A DNA stretch of 64,000 nt from Paenibacillus sp. Root444D2 (GTDB lineage: Bacteria; Bacillota; Bacilli; Paenibacillales; NBRC-103111): positions 186,001 through 250,000 of the forward strand of contig NZ_LMEO01000012.1 of NCBI RefSeq assembly GCF_001426375.1, written 5' to 3'. The notes below the pieces were generated by a model that had not been told where the DNA came from, made no database searches, and saw only the letters and a program-made list of their open reading frames with translations. The stretch's first letter is position 1. Each line of letters opens with the position of its first letter. A program made the translations under genes and the position numbers. This document shows, piece by piece, positions 45,734 to 53,536 of the stretch.

Positions 45734-46564
45734 TTATCCTTTAACGCCACTCATGGTCATTCCCTTAATGAAGTATTTCGATGCGAACAAAAACACAATG
45801 AAAATCGGTACAAAGCTGATCACATTCCCCGCCATCAAAATGTTCCACTCCGTCGCCCATCTGCCCTGCAGCTTGCTTAGTCCAATCGGAAGTGTCATCA
45901 ACTCCTTATCGCTCGTAATAATAAGCGGCCATAAAAAATTGTTCCACGAAGCCATGAAAGCAAAAATGGCTAGCGTTGCAAGAGCTGGTTTGCTAAGCGG
46001 AAGAATGATACTCACAAACACCCTCAAATAAGAAGCTCCGTCCATTCTCGCCGCCTCAATCAACGGATCAGGAATGGTCATGATGTGTTGTCGAAGCAGG
46101 AAAGTCCCGTAAGCACTGAAGATTCCTGGCAAAATGAGTCCGAGATATGTATTCGTCAAATGCAGTTTTTGAAATACGATAAAGAGTGGCGTCATCGTCA
46201 CCTGCATAGGAATCATCATCGTGATCAAATAGAGAACGAATAGTGTTTCCCTGCCTCGGAAAGGTATTTTAGCAAAAACAAATGCAGCCATCGCACATAC
46301 AACGATCTGCGATGCCGTCGTCACTAAAGAAACGCCAACACTGTTGCCCAAAAAGCGATAGATCGGAAAGTATTTCGTTATCTCAACGTAGTTGCTGAAT
46401 TTAAACGTATCGGGAATTAAATTAGGCGGCATTCTGACGACTTCCAAGTTATCCTTAAAGGAACCCGACAGCATCCAGACGAAAGGAAACATGAGAACGA
46501 CAGCCGCCACTATCAAAATGAGATGTGAAAGCAAGTTCCGATACGGCATATATTTATCTGTCAT
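45734..46564 (-). CDS. ABC transporter sugar permease (MalG-like)
   Basis: About 276 residues, six membrane helices (first at ~18-40, VVLMFPFVWMLSGSFK). The EAA loop is EAARMDGASYLRVFVSIILPLSKPALATLAIF, which contacts the ATPase. The start is the ATG at 46564 with an AAGGTGGG site; a longer in-frame extension overlapping the upstream gene is not part of the family. It overlaps the upstream permease by 11 bases. Confidence 0.93.
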   Translation of the reverse strand: MTDKYMPYRNLLSHLILIVAAVVLMFPFVWMLSGSFKDNLEVVRMPPNLIPDTFKFSNYVEITKYFPIYRFLGNSVGVSLVTTASQIVVCAMAAFVFAKIPFRGRETLFVLYLITMMIPMQVTMTPLFIVFQKLHLTNTYLGLILPGIFSAYGTFLLRQHIMTIPDPLIEAARMDGASYLRVFVSIILPLSKPALATLAIFAFMASWNNFLWPLIITSDKELMTLPIGLSKLQGRWATEWNILMAGNVISFVPIFIVFLFASKYFIKGMTMSGVKG

Positions 46565-47438
46565 AGGTAACCCACCTTTTCTGAAGCTGCTGCTGAACGA
46601 TGGTGACGGCGAAAATAATGACGAATAAGATCCATGACTGCGCAGAGGCAAAGCCCATTTTATAGCTTTGAAAAGCATTCCCATAAATTTGCTGCACAAG
46701 CGTGCTCGTTTGCCCTGCCGGACCGCCGCCTGTCATAACTAGCACCTGATCAAAGAGCTGAAAGCCATTGATGAGTGATATGACAAGTACGAAAAAAATA
46801 CTAGGCGTGAGCAGCGGTAGCGTTACACGAAAAAACTGCTGAAATCCACCTGCGCCATCAATCGTCGCTGCTTCATAATAATCCTCCGAAATATCCTGCA
46901 GCCCCGCAAGAAGAATGACGGTCACATAGCCGATATCCTTCCATACACTTACCGCGATAATTGAGGGCATTGCCCATACAAAGTCCTGCAGCCATACAGG
47001 TCCTTGTATTCCGATTAATGATAACAGGTAGTTAATGAGTCCGCTCTGTCCATTCAGCAGCCAGCGCCATACGATGGAAACAGCTACCCACGATGTGATG
47101 ACGGGTACAAAGATGAAAATTCGATAAAGCTTAATACCCCTTAGCTTCCTATTTAATAAAACGGCGAACAATAAACCAAAAGCAAGAACAGATGGCAAAT
47201 AACCAAGGATGTACTGAAGAATGTTCATTAATGATGTAAGCGTTTTCTCATCCCGCAAAGCTTCGGTGTAATTATCCACCCCAACGAACTTCGCCGGGGT
47301 TAACAAATCCCAATTCGTAAAAGAGATGACCGCGGAGGAGAGCATCGGAATGAGTTGGAATAGAAACAAACCCGCTAAACTTGGTAATAAAAATCCGATA
47401 ATGACAACTGCTTTGGAAAATCTCTTTTGTCCGACCAT
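46554..47438 (-). CDS. ABC transporter sugar permease (MalF-like)
   Basis: 294 residues, six helices. Family marks are AGLFLFQLIPMLSSAVISFTNWDLL at the N-terminus and the EAA loop YEAATIDGAGGFQQFFRVTLPLLTPSIFF. It forms the membrane pair with the permease just downstream. The ribosome site AAAAGGAGAAC stands four to five bases from the ATG. It is 41 bases after the lacI-type gene. Confidence 0.93.
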   Translation of the reverse strand: MVGQKRFSKAVVIIGFLLPSLAGLFLFQLIPMLSSAVISFTNWDLLTPAKFVGVDNYTEALRDEKTLTSLMNILQYILGYLPSVLAFGLLFAVLLNRKLRGIKLYRIFIFVPVITSWVAVSIVWRWLLNGQSGLINYLLSLIGIQGPVWLQDFVWAMPSIIAVSVWKDIGYVTVILLAGLQDISEDYYEAATIDGAGGFQQFFRVTLPLLTPSIFFVLVISLINGFQLFDQVLVMTGGGPAGQTSTLVQQIYGNAFQSYKMGFASAQSWILFVIIFAVTIVQQQLQKRWVTYDR

Positions 47439-47479
47439 GACGTTCTCCTTTTCCGGTTCCAGATAATAATTAATACTAA

Positions 47480-48505
47480 TTATTCCTTGGCTCTAACTGT
47501 TGCTCTCTCCACAATCGTTAGCGGCAGCATAATTTCATTCGCTTCTTGCTCCACGCCGCCTTGAATCATGTTGATGAGATGCTCGGCCGCTATAGCGCCT
47601 TTTTCAGTTATATTTTGCCGGATTGTTGTTAATGGCGGGATAAACATCTTCGACATCGTGATATCATCAAAGCCAATAACAGAGATGTCTTCCGGAACTT
47701 TTTTACCCATGTCCATCAAGCTCCGAATCGCTCCGAATGCAACCATATCCCCTGTAGCAAATACTGCTGTGATTTCAGGAAACTTGTTAGCGATGAGCTG
47801 ACCTGCAGCCACACCATGCTCATAACTCATGGATTCTTCAAACACATAGTCCGGGTTATAAAAGAAATTCGCTTCACGAATCGCACGTTTGTACCCGAGG
47901 AAACGTTTCTCAACAACACCGTCTTTACGAATCGCTCCAGTCACAAGTCCAATGTTGGAGTGACCCTTATCAATCAGATATTTGGTAGCCAAATATCCAC
48001 CGTATTCGTCATCAATACCGATTCGCTTGAAGTAACTGTCGTTAATGTAACTATCGATCAGAACAATCGGGATATTAATCTTCTTAAAACCGTCATAAAA
48101 CTGTTCCGGATAAATACCCATCATTATGGCGCCATCCAGATTACGCTGAACGGATAAATCCAGATAACTTTCCCCTTGGTTAACGCCAGATAACAAGAGG
48201 TGGTACCCATACTCGCGAAGCTTGCCCTCAATACCGCTTATCATTTCGCTGTAGAAAGGGTTTTCAAGTATAAGCTGTTTATGGGATTCTGTCTGTGGAA
48301 TCACGATGCCAATCAACTTGGATTGGTTTTTGACTAAACTTCTCGCCGAGAAATCCGGTATGTAGTTTAAGGTTTCAATTATTTTCTTAATGCGCTCGAT
48401 CGTCTCATTGGAGACTTTATCCGTTCTGCCATTTAATGCATAGGACACTGCGGCTGCTGAAACACCTGCGACTTTGGCCACATCTTTAATTGTTGGTTTC
48501 TTCAT
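47480..48505 (-). CDS. LacI family transcriptional regulator of the cts operon
   Basis: 341 residues from the ATG at 48505, seven bases after AGAAGGG. The helix-turn-helix is PTIKDVAKVAGVSAAAVSYALNGRTDKVSNETIERIKK; the rest is a periplasmic-binding-protein-like sugar sensor (IGIVIPQTESHKQLILENPFYSEMISGIEGKLREYGY). It is the first gene of the operon and its promoter is flanked by two near-identical palindromes, so it probably represses itself and the cts genes until an alpha-glucan-derived sugar binds. Confidence 0.92.
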   Translation of the reverse strand: MKKPTIKDVAKVAGVSAAAVSYALNGRTDKVSNETIERIKKIIETLNYIPDFSARSLVKNQSKLIGIVIPQTESHKQLILENPFYSEMISGIEGKLREYGYHLLLSGVNQGESYLDLSVQRNLDGAIMMGIYPEQFYDGFKKINIPIVLIDSYINDSYFKRIGIDDEYGGYLATKYLIDKGHSNIGLVTGAIRKDGVVEKRFLGYKRAIREANFFYNPDYVFEESMSYEHGVAAGQLIANKFPEITAVFATGDMVAFGAIRSLMDMGKKVPEDISVIGFDDITMSKMFIPPLTTIRQNITEKGAIAAEHLINMIQGGVEQEANEIMLPLTIVERATVRAKE

Positions 48506-48519
48506 TCCTCTACCCTTCT

Positions 48520-48537
48520 TAGTTACACGTTTAACTA
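48520..48537. promoter_or_regulatory. Candidate LacI-family operator O1
   Basis: TAGTTACACGTTTAACTA, an 18-base palindrome with one mismatched pair. It lies just downstream of the -10 box and upstream of the lacI ribosome site, where a bound repressor would block transcription. Confidence 0.7.
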
Positions 48538-48538
48538 G

Positions 48539-48567
48539 ATTATAAGACACAATAGTTGATATTACAA
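48539..48567 (-). promoter_or_regulatory. SigA-type promoter of the cts operon
   Basis: On the minus strand TTGTAA, 17-base spacer, TATAAT. It is placed between the two operator-like palindromes and next to the cre-like site. Confidence 0.75.
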
Positions 48568-48568
48568 T

Positions 48569-48583
48569 ATGATAGCGCTATCT
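48569..48583. promoter_or_regulatory. cre-like catabolite control site
   Basis: ATGATAGCGCTATCT contains a perfect 12-base palindrome and matches the CcpA pattern WTGNAANCGNWNNCW with one mismatch. It touches the upstream edge of the -35 box. Confidence 0.5.
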
Positions 48584-48605
48584 TTTTACCATTAAATTGA
48601 TTTAT

Positions 48606-48623
48606 CAGTTACGCGTTTAACTA
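48606..48623. promoter_or_regulatory. Candidate LacI-family operator O2
   Basis: CAGTTACGCGTTTAACTA, 16 of 18 bases identical to O1, centred 86 bases upstream of it. It lies on the side of the divergent plus-strand gene, so it may serve looping or control of that gene. Confidence 0.65.
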
Positions 48624-48728
48624 AATTATTTTTAATGTCTATTTGAAATGGGCGAATTCCGTGCAACTTCATGCAGCGTCAGCCGTCTAATCAATAGTCA
48701 ATGAACATCTGTTGGGGGTGCTTTTCGT

Positions 48729-49862
48729 ATGAAAGTTAAGCGAAGATTGAAGATATACGCGGGGATCATCATTGCAATTGCAATTCTCCTGCTTGTTTTG
48801 AACATAACGCTGCAGCCTCCCCCTAAACCATCGAATCCTGCAGCTATCCTTCCAAGTACAACGATGCCAACAAACTCAGATCCTGTTCCTTCAAGCTCGC
48901 CAACCCCAGTTGTTCCAATCGACTTAAAACCAACGATGCGTTGGTATGATCCTGCATCTGTTCGTATCGGAGATCAAGTAGCCGCGTGGAAAATCACGGA
49001 TAAGCAGCAAGAAACTTACGGTAAAGGATCTGTTGCCTACACCATGGAAAGTGAGGCAATAATATCCGGTTCGTTTATGGTTAACTACGAGGATGCAGAT
49101 TACAATAGCAATCAAATAGTGTTTATTGCAGATGAGAAATCCTCCTTTGGATTACCTCAACCTCTAGTTTTTAAAGGACATTCCAACAGAATGATTCTGC
49201 ATATACCTAAGTCCGAAGATCAGAGTAGATTCGGGATTCCTGGTTCTACGGGCCGTGCAACAATCGTCATCCATAAATACTTTTCGGTTTACGCTGATAT
49301 CCTCGAAGGAGTTTCCGATGTCGCGGAGGTTAGCCATATTAAAAAGGTGGAAACTACGCCTCCCCCTGCCACGGAAATCGTACAAACTGAATTTAATAAC
49401 ACACTTCAAACTTTCCCTTTGTCTCCACTCGCTTTGGATGCTGGCAAAGAGACGGATGCTGTATCACTTAAACTCATGCAAGATTGGTTCAAGCAAGTTA
49501 ACAATCAATTCACCAAAAGCTTAGGTTCCTTTCATTTCAAACGAATTAGCCCTGCACAAAAAGATCAACTTCAAGAGTGGCTTATGCAGTCTTTCACCGA
49601 AACCAAAGCCAAAGAAATACTTGCTATACACGCACCCCAATCAGGAATTCACCATCTTCTTTCCAGCAGTTCACTTGATCTTAAACCATTTGGTGAAGTC
49701 AAAGAAATTAAAAATCAGGAGCTCAAACTTGAAGATTCAGAGACATTAAGTTATACGGCTTTATACATCCTATCAGGCACCCATGATGCTCAGTTCACTT
49801 ATGTTCTAAAACGTGTAAATGGGGCTTGGAAAATCCATCAATATGCGATGAAACTTATATGA
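48729..49862 (+). CDS. Membrane-anchored extracytoplasmic protein of unknown function
   Basis: 377 residues. One N-terminal membrane helix (about 9-27), a Pro/Ser/Thr-rich linker (~30-60), then two globular parts. The first (~65-190) is probably beta-rich; the second (~215-377) is helical, then ends in a beta-rich YVLKRVNGAWKIHQYAMKL segment that resembles NTF2-like or DUF4829-type ends. The start ATG has TTGGGGGTG upstream. It is divergent from the lacI-type gene and shares the 223-base control region. I do not recognise the family. Confidence 0.78.
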   Translation: MKVKRRLKIYAGIIIAIAILLLVLNITLQPPPKPSNPAAILPSTTMPTNSDPVPSSSPTPVVPIDLKPTMRWYDPASVRIGDQVAAWKITDKQQETYGKGSVAYTMESEAIISGSFMVNYEDADYNSNQIVFIADEKSSFGLPQPLVFKGHSNRMILHIPKSEDQSRFGIPGSTGRATIVIHKYFSVYADILEGVSDVAEVSHIKKVETTPPPATEIVQTEFNNTLQTFPLSPLALDAGKETDAVSLKLMQDWFKQVNNQFTKSLGSFHFKRISPAQKDQLQEWLMQSFTETKAKEILAIHAPQSGIHHLLSSSSLDLKPFGEVKEIKNQELKLEDSETLSYTALYILSGTHDAQFTYVLKRVNGAWKIHQYAMKLI

Positions 49863-49881
49863 AGAAAATGGCTTATTCCTT

Positions 49882-49905
49882 CCTTGACAAGCGTGTTTGT
49901 CAAGG
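49882..49905. repeat. Inverted repeat downstream of the 377-aa gene
   Basis: CCTTGACAA-gcgtgt-TTGTCAAGG, a perfect 9-base stem 20 bases after the stop codon with no T run. It may be a first, weak transcript end or a protein-binding palindrome. Confidence 0.5.
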
Positions 49906-49941
49906 CTGATGCCAAGCGACTTACATCCAAGACGTATGTTG

Positions 49942-49982
49942 TATAAAGTACATCAATGACTGATACTATCGTCTACTTTATA
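49942..49982. repeat. Long-loop inverted repeat TATAAAGTA/TACTTTATA
   Basis: Nine-base perfect arms separated by 23 bases, directly before the bidirectional terminator. No function is evident. Confidence 0.4.
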
Positions 49983-49984
49983 GG

Positions 49985-50040
49985 AAAAAAGCTGCTCCAA
50001 CGCTCTGACCATCTTATCAGGCGATAGAACAGCTTCTTTT
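49985..50040. terminator. Bidirectional terminator between two convergent genes
   Basis: AAAAAGCTG...CAGCTTCTTTT arms with a bulged inner stem (GCG/CGC, CTGA/TCAG) and T runs on both strands. It serves the plus-strand 377-aa gene and the minus-strand GH26-like gene. Confidence 0.75.
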
Positions 50041-50055
50041 CATGAAGTCATTCTT

Positions 50056-52002
50056 CTATTTAGTTGTTATGGTAACCGTTCTGCTTGTGCCATCCCAAGC
50101 GACTTTGCCGCCAAAGGTTTCCCCGACGAAGCGAGCAGGCGCAAGTGTATAACCGTTCACCAGCTGAGCTGGCTCATCTAATTGAACAGCTTGGCCGTTC
50201 ACATACACCGTTTTCTGATCAAGAGTTAGGCGTAACGTTGTACTTCCCTTTTTGGCTGTAACTGTTCTAGTAGCGGCCTCATAATCCACCGTTGCACCCA
50301 TCGCTTCGAATATCGCACGCAGCGGCGTGAATGTTGATCCTTTTACAATGACAGGTGCCTGCTCAAATTTCTGCTCTTTCCCATCAATTTCAACAGATAC
50401 TTGTGAAGATAAACCGAAGGTACGCAAGGCTGTTTGTTTACCAGCTTTATTATAAACCCTGATCTGAATGACGGAACCCTCCGGAACATCCCCGGCTCGC
50501 AGCTCCAGACCGTAAGGCAGATCTGTTTGAGAAGCAATTACTTGTCCGTTTAAGATATACTCTACTTTGCCAATGTAAACGTCAGGTATTTTGACAAAGG
50601 GAATTAACTTGGTTTGTTTCGTAAAAGCTTGATGATTCGCATCTACGGGTAAATAGCCCACACGATCAGTAGGTTTAGCTGCGTCTGTTACCTTGGAAAG
50701 CAAATAAGGATTAGCAATTAACTTGCTGTAGTAATTTTGGATCTCAGACGAAGTCGAAAGTGAATAGTCGTTTTTCGCGTTCTCCATCTTTTGATCGACA
50801 TTAAAGTAAGTGATAGCCTTCAATCTTGGATATTTATAAGGCATAATCTCATATAAACGCTGCAGATTAAGCTTCGCCCATTCCGTGAAATCCTCGCCTG
50901 CCGAGTGCGCGTAATGCGGGACTCCTGTTTCACTTAACATTAACGGTTTACGGTCCGCATAGGTGTTGTAAAGCCTCGTTAACCTCTCTACACTGCTCGT
51001 AGAAATCATAGAAGGAAGAGACGGATCCCCATTTTCATAAGGCTCAATATATAAGCTAACTCCAACCCAATCTACATAAGCATCCCCCGGATAATAAGGG
51101 TCAATATCATTCGCTGGTACATCGCCAGGACTCCAAACCATCGCGACATTCGGTGCTTCAGCAGCGAATACATCGTGCAGCATACGGAATTTAGCAATAT
51201 ATTGGGCAGGGTTTCCGTGCCATTTGACCCAAGCTCCATTCATTTCCCCAGCAAAACGCAAGAAGATCGGGATCCCTGCCGCTTTGGCATCTTGTGCCCA
51301 TTTACGCAAATAGGTGCCGTCTGTAACCGGATCTAGGCCATCGTCAGGTTCCCATGCAATTTGCAAAGCGCCACCTGCATCTTTAGCTCTCTTCGCATAC
51401 ATAGCAGGGAATTCTTGACCCCAGTGTGCATAGGCCAAATAAATCGCGTGCTTTTTACCATAAACCGTTTCCATTTTCGTAAAAATATTACCTACCTTGG
51501 GATCCTGTTCGGAGTACACCCCCAGATAAGTGCCATATGTAGGTTCAAACTTGGCCAATTGACTGTTCTTAGGCAGGGCTAATTGTTGTACCGTCGTCTC
51601 ATTACGATCCTGTCTATACAATTCAATCGTTGTTCGAATTTGATCGGCACGCTGCAGCTTTACAGCCCCCCAATCTTTCCCGGCTTTTACCCAATATTCA
51701 TTTTCGGATTCGTAAAAGCTAATCGCTTGATCGTAATCACCGATTGTATCGTAATAGGCGGCCAAGTTTCCATTGAATAAAGCTGCATTCTCCCATTCTC
51801 CCGTGCTCGCGTAGTGATTAGCCAGGAATTTCCAATGCGGCACAGCCTCATCTTTATTCCCACTTGCACGAAGTGATTCTGCTTTCTGCCAGTGATCCCA
51901 TACGATGTCTGCACGAGCAGGCGCCGGCGCACTTGCTAGACTAGCTACGATAATTCCTACAGCCAACGTCATAATTCCGATTCTTTTTTTAGTGATTTTC
52001 AA
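50056..52002 (-). CDS. Secreted GH26-like glycoside hydrolase with TPR-like and copper-amine-oxidase-type domains
   Basis: 648 residues from the TTG at 52002, ten bases after GAAGGGAG; a longer reading from an upstream ATG has no ribosome site and hides the signal peptide. The signal peptide ends APAPARA before DIVWDHW. Residues ~32-130 are TPR-like helices (ASGNKDEAVPHWKFLANHYASTG). Residues ~150-425 resemble a GH26/beta-mannanase barrel, with Glu253 (FLRFAGEMNGAW) and Glu358 (MLSETGVP) as acid/base and nucleophile. Residues ~535-648 are a copper amine oxidase N-terminal-like (stalk) domain, common in Paenibacillus surface proteins. The substrate is uncertain. Confidence 0.83.
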   Translation of the reverse strand: MKITKKRIGIMTLAVGIIVASLASAPAPARADIVWDHWQKAESLRASGNKDEAVPHWKFLANHYASTGEWENAALFNGNLAAYYDTIGDYDQAISFYESENEYWVKAGKDWGAVKLQRADQIRTTIELYRQDRNETTVQQLALPKNSQLAKFEPTYGTYLGVYSEQDPKVGNIFTKMETVYGKKHAIYLAYAHWGQEFPAMYAKRAKDAGGALQIAWEPDDGLDPVTDGTYLRKWAQDAKAAGIPIFLRFAGEMNGAWVKWHGNPAQYIAKFRMLHDVFAAEAPNVAMVWSPGDVPANDIDPYYPGDAYVDWVGVSLYIEPYENGDPSLPSMISTSSVERLTRLYNTYADRKPLMLSETGVPHYAHSAGEDFTEWAKLNLQRLYEIMPYKYPRLKAITYFNVDQKMENAKNDYSLSTSSEIQNYYSKLIANPYLLSKVTDAAKPTDRVGYLPVDANHQAFTKQTKLIPFVKIPDVYIGKVEYILNGQVIASQTDLPYGLELRAGDVPEGSVIQIRVYNKAGKQTALRTFGLSSQVSVEIDGKEQKFEQAPVIVKGSTFTPLRAIFEAMGATVDYEAATRTVTAKKGSTTLRLTLDQKTVYVNGQAVQLDEPAQLVNGYTLAPARFVGETFGGKVAWDGTSRTVTITTK

Positions 52003-52105
52003 GATAAGATGACTCCCTTCGACCCTGTTGTAAGTTTTTATGTCCATAACTAATACGTTTTGAATGGAATAAAGTAGCATTTTGTCGAAAAATAAATAAA
52101 AAAGC

Positions 52106-52138
52106 AAAAAACCAATGTGACTGGGCCCATTGGTTTTT
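52106..52138 (-). terminator. Rho-independent terminator of the trypsin-fold gene
   Basis: AAAAACCAATG...CATTGGTTTTT with further T on the minus strand, 17 bases after the stop codon. Confidence 0.85.
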
Positions 52139-52155
52139 GGATGAAATGATAGTAT

Positions 52156-53253
52156 TTACTTAGAGGATTTAACTAGTACAGCGCGAGTGCGTTTACGTTG
52201 TTCATCTGTTAATTGCTGAACGTAGGAATAGTTACCTCGCGGAGCAATCCCTTTAATCGCGCCTGCTTTAAAAGTTCCGCCTGCTGCCGGAATGGCAATG
52301 CGTAACCCGTACGTGGACATTACTGTACCAATTGGATTACTAATCGAACGGAGGCCATCCGCTGTACCTGCGAAATTGAGCGCCGCTGCGAAGCGATCCG
52401 ATGCGCGAAGCCATACAGAACCGGAATCACCAGGGAGCGAAACAGCACCCGTATTCCCACGAATAACCGATTGATTTCGGAACAATAATGTCCCTAAAGT
52501 TCCTCCATAAGAAACACGTACATCCACATTATTGGCTTCTACTGTTCCTCTGACAAACCCAGTTGTACGACCCGATTTAAACACTTGAAGACCGACAGGG
52601 TAGCTTAACAAGTGACCAGGAACTGTAACGAGCTGCCCCGATGCACTGACTAAGTATCTTGGATTCAATAAACTATTAGAAAACGGCAGAGCTATCGCTG
52701 AATCTTGGAAATTGACTTCACCCGGACGCAATCTCACGAATTGAAAGGCTCTCCCTATGGTATTACCGGCAATCGCTGCATCCGCTGGCCCTGGTTGCAC
52801 AGTTGCTGAGAAGGCTGTGGAGTTGTTTTTAATGAGAACATGGTTGTTGCTCAGAATATAAAGCTGGTTGTTTTTAATCACTATGACGCCTGCTGTTCCT
52901 GTGGAGAATGGATCCGGTTTACCAATACTTACTCCCCCGGGGACAGGACGAATTCTATTGCGAAACAATGTTGGCCGGATGGCTTTTGGTTTAGAAGATG
53001 AGACACTCGTTTTAAACTTCCCTGAAGGGACAAACCGAACGGGAACTGCCTTGCCTGCTTTAGCAACCATTCCTTTAAGGCTGCTCAAACTGGAGGGGAC
53101 GGTTTTTTGATGCGTGTAAACAATAACGCCTGCTCCGAGTGACGGTTTACTGGGATCAGCATAGCCAACACCCACTGCCATGACCTCGGATCTTTTTAGT
53201 AAAACGGGGGAAATTCTGTTCTTGTGTTTTAGCGCCTCATGAAATGTAGCCAT
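52156..53253 (-). CDS. Trypsin-fold serine protease-like protein without signal peptide
   Basis: 365 residues. The chymotrypsin-type triad is suggested by LSNNHVL (His), FQDSAIALP (Asp) and the nucleophile motif PGDSGSVWL (Ser, about residue 290). The N-terminal segment (VMAVGVGYADPSKPSLGAGVIVYTHQK) resembles NAL1-type putative proteases, from memory. No signal peptide or membrane helix is seen. I chose the ATG at 53253 (MATFHEALKHKN), seven bases from GAGGAG; an in-frame longer start has no ribosome site. Protease activity is likely but substrate and place are unknown. Confidence 0.75.
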   Translation of the reverse strand: MATFHEALKHKNRISPVLLKRSEVMAVGVGYADPSKPSLGAGVIVYTHQKTVPSSLSSLKGMVAKAGKAVPVRFVPSGKFKTSVSSSKPKAIRPTLFRNRIRPVPGGVSIGKPDPFSTGTAGVIVIKNNQLYILSNNHVLIKNNSTAFSATVQPGPADAAIAGNTIGRAFQFVRLRPGEVNFQDSAIALPFSNSLLNPRYLVSASGQLVTVPGHLLSYPVGLQVFKSGRTTGFVRGTVEANNVDVRVSYGGTLGTLLFRNQSVIRGNTGAVSLPGDSGSVWLRASDRFAAALNFAGTADGLRSISNPIGTVMSTYGLRIAIPAAGGTFKAGAIKGIAPRGNYSYVQQLTDEQRKRTRAVLVKSSK

Positions 53254-53350
53254 TCTCATTCTCCTCTTCCTTAAAGATGTTGCAGTGTATGCCAACTTGT
53301 ACGAGTCGGTTTGATGACTTCACCTAAAGATGATTTGGAGGATGTAAAAA

Positions 53351-53382
53351 AAGGCTAACGAAGTGGAGCGTCGTTAGCCTTG
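53351..53382 (-). terminator. Terminator downstream of sbcC
   Basis: AAGGCTAACGA...TCGTTAGCCTT followed by TTTTTT on the minus strand. It is 155 bases beyond the sbcC stop. The stretch between them (53383-53536) holds no gene I can see. Confidence 0.8.
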
Positions 53383-53536
53383 GATAGGGATATTAATTTG
53401 TGAATAAAATACTAGATTCTCTATGGCTTATGATTCATTTGTCACTTCATGCTTTATAATCTCGGAAGTTAATAGGACATGTAGTTAACAAATGTTCACC
53501 TTCCTAAGTAAATTCTGAGCAGTATACAAGAAGAAG

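Noticed and set aside
46565-46699. 45-residue N-terminal extension of the second permease
   Set aside because: It is the other-frame reading of the upstream permease gene; the ATG at 46564 has a ribosome site and gives a normal permease start.
53397-53536. Possible plus-strand promoter in the gap after sbcC
   Set aside because: A TTGTCA and a TATAAT are visible but only about ten bases apart, and no plus-strand gene follows.
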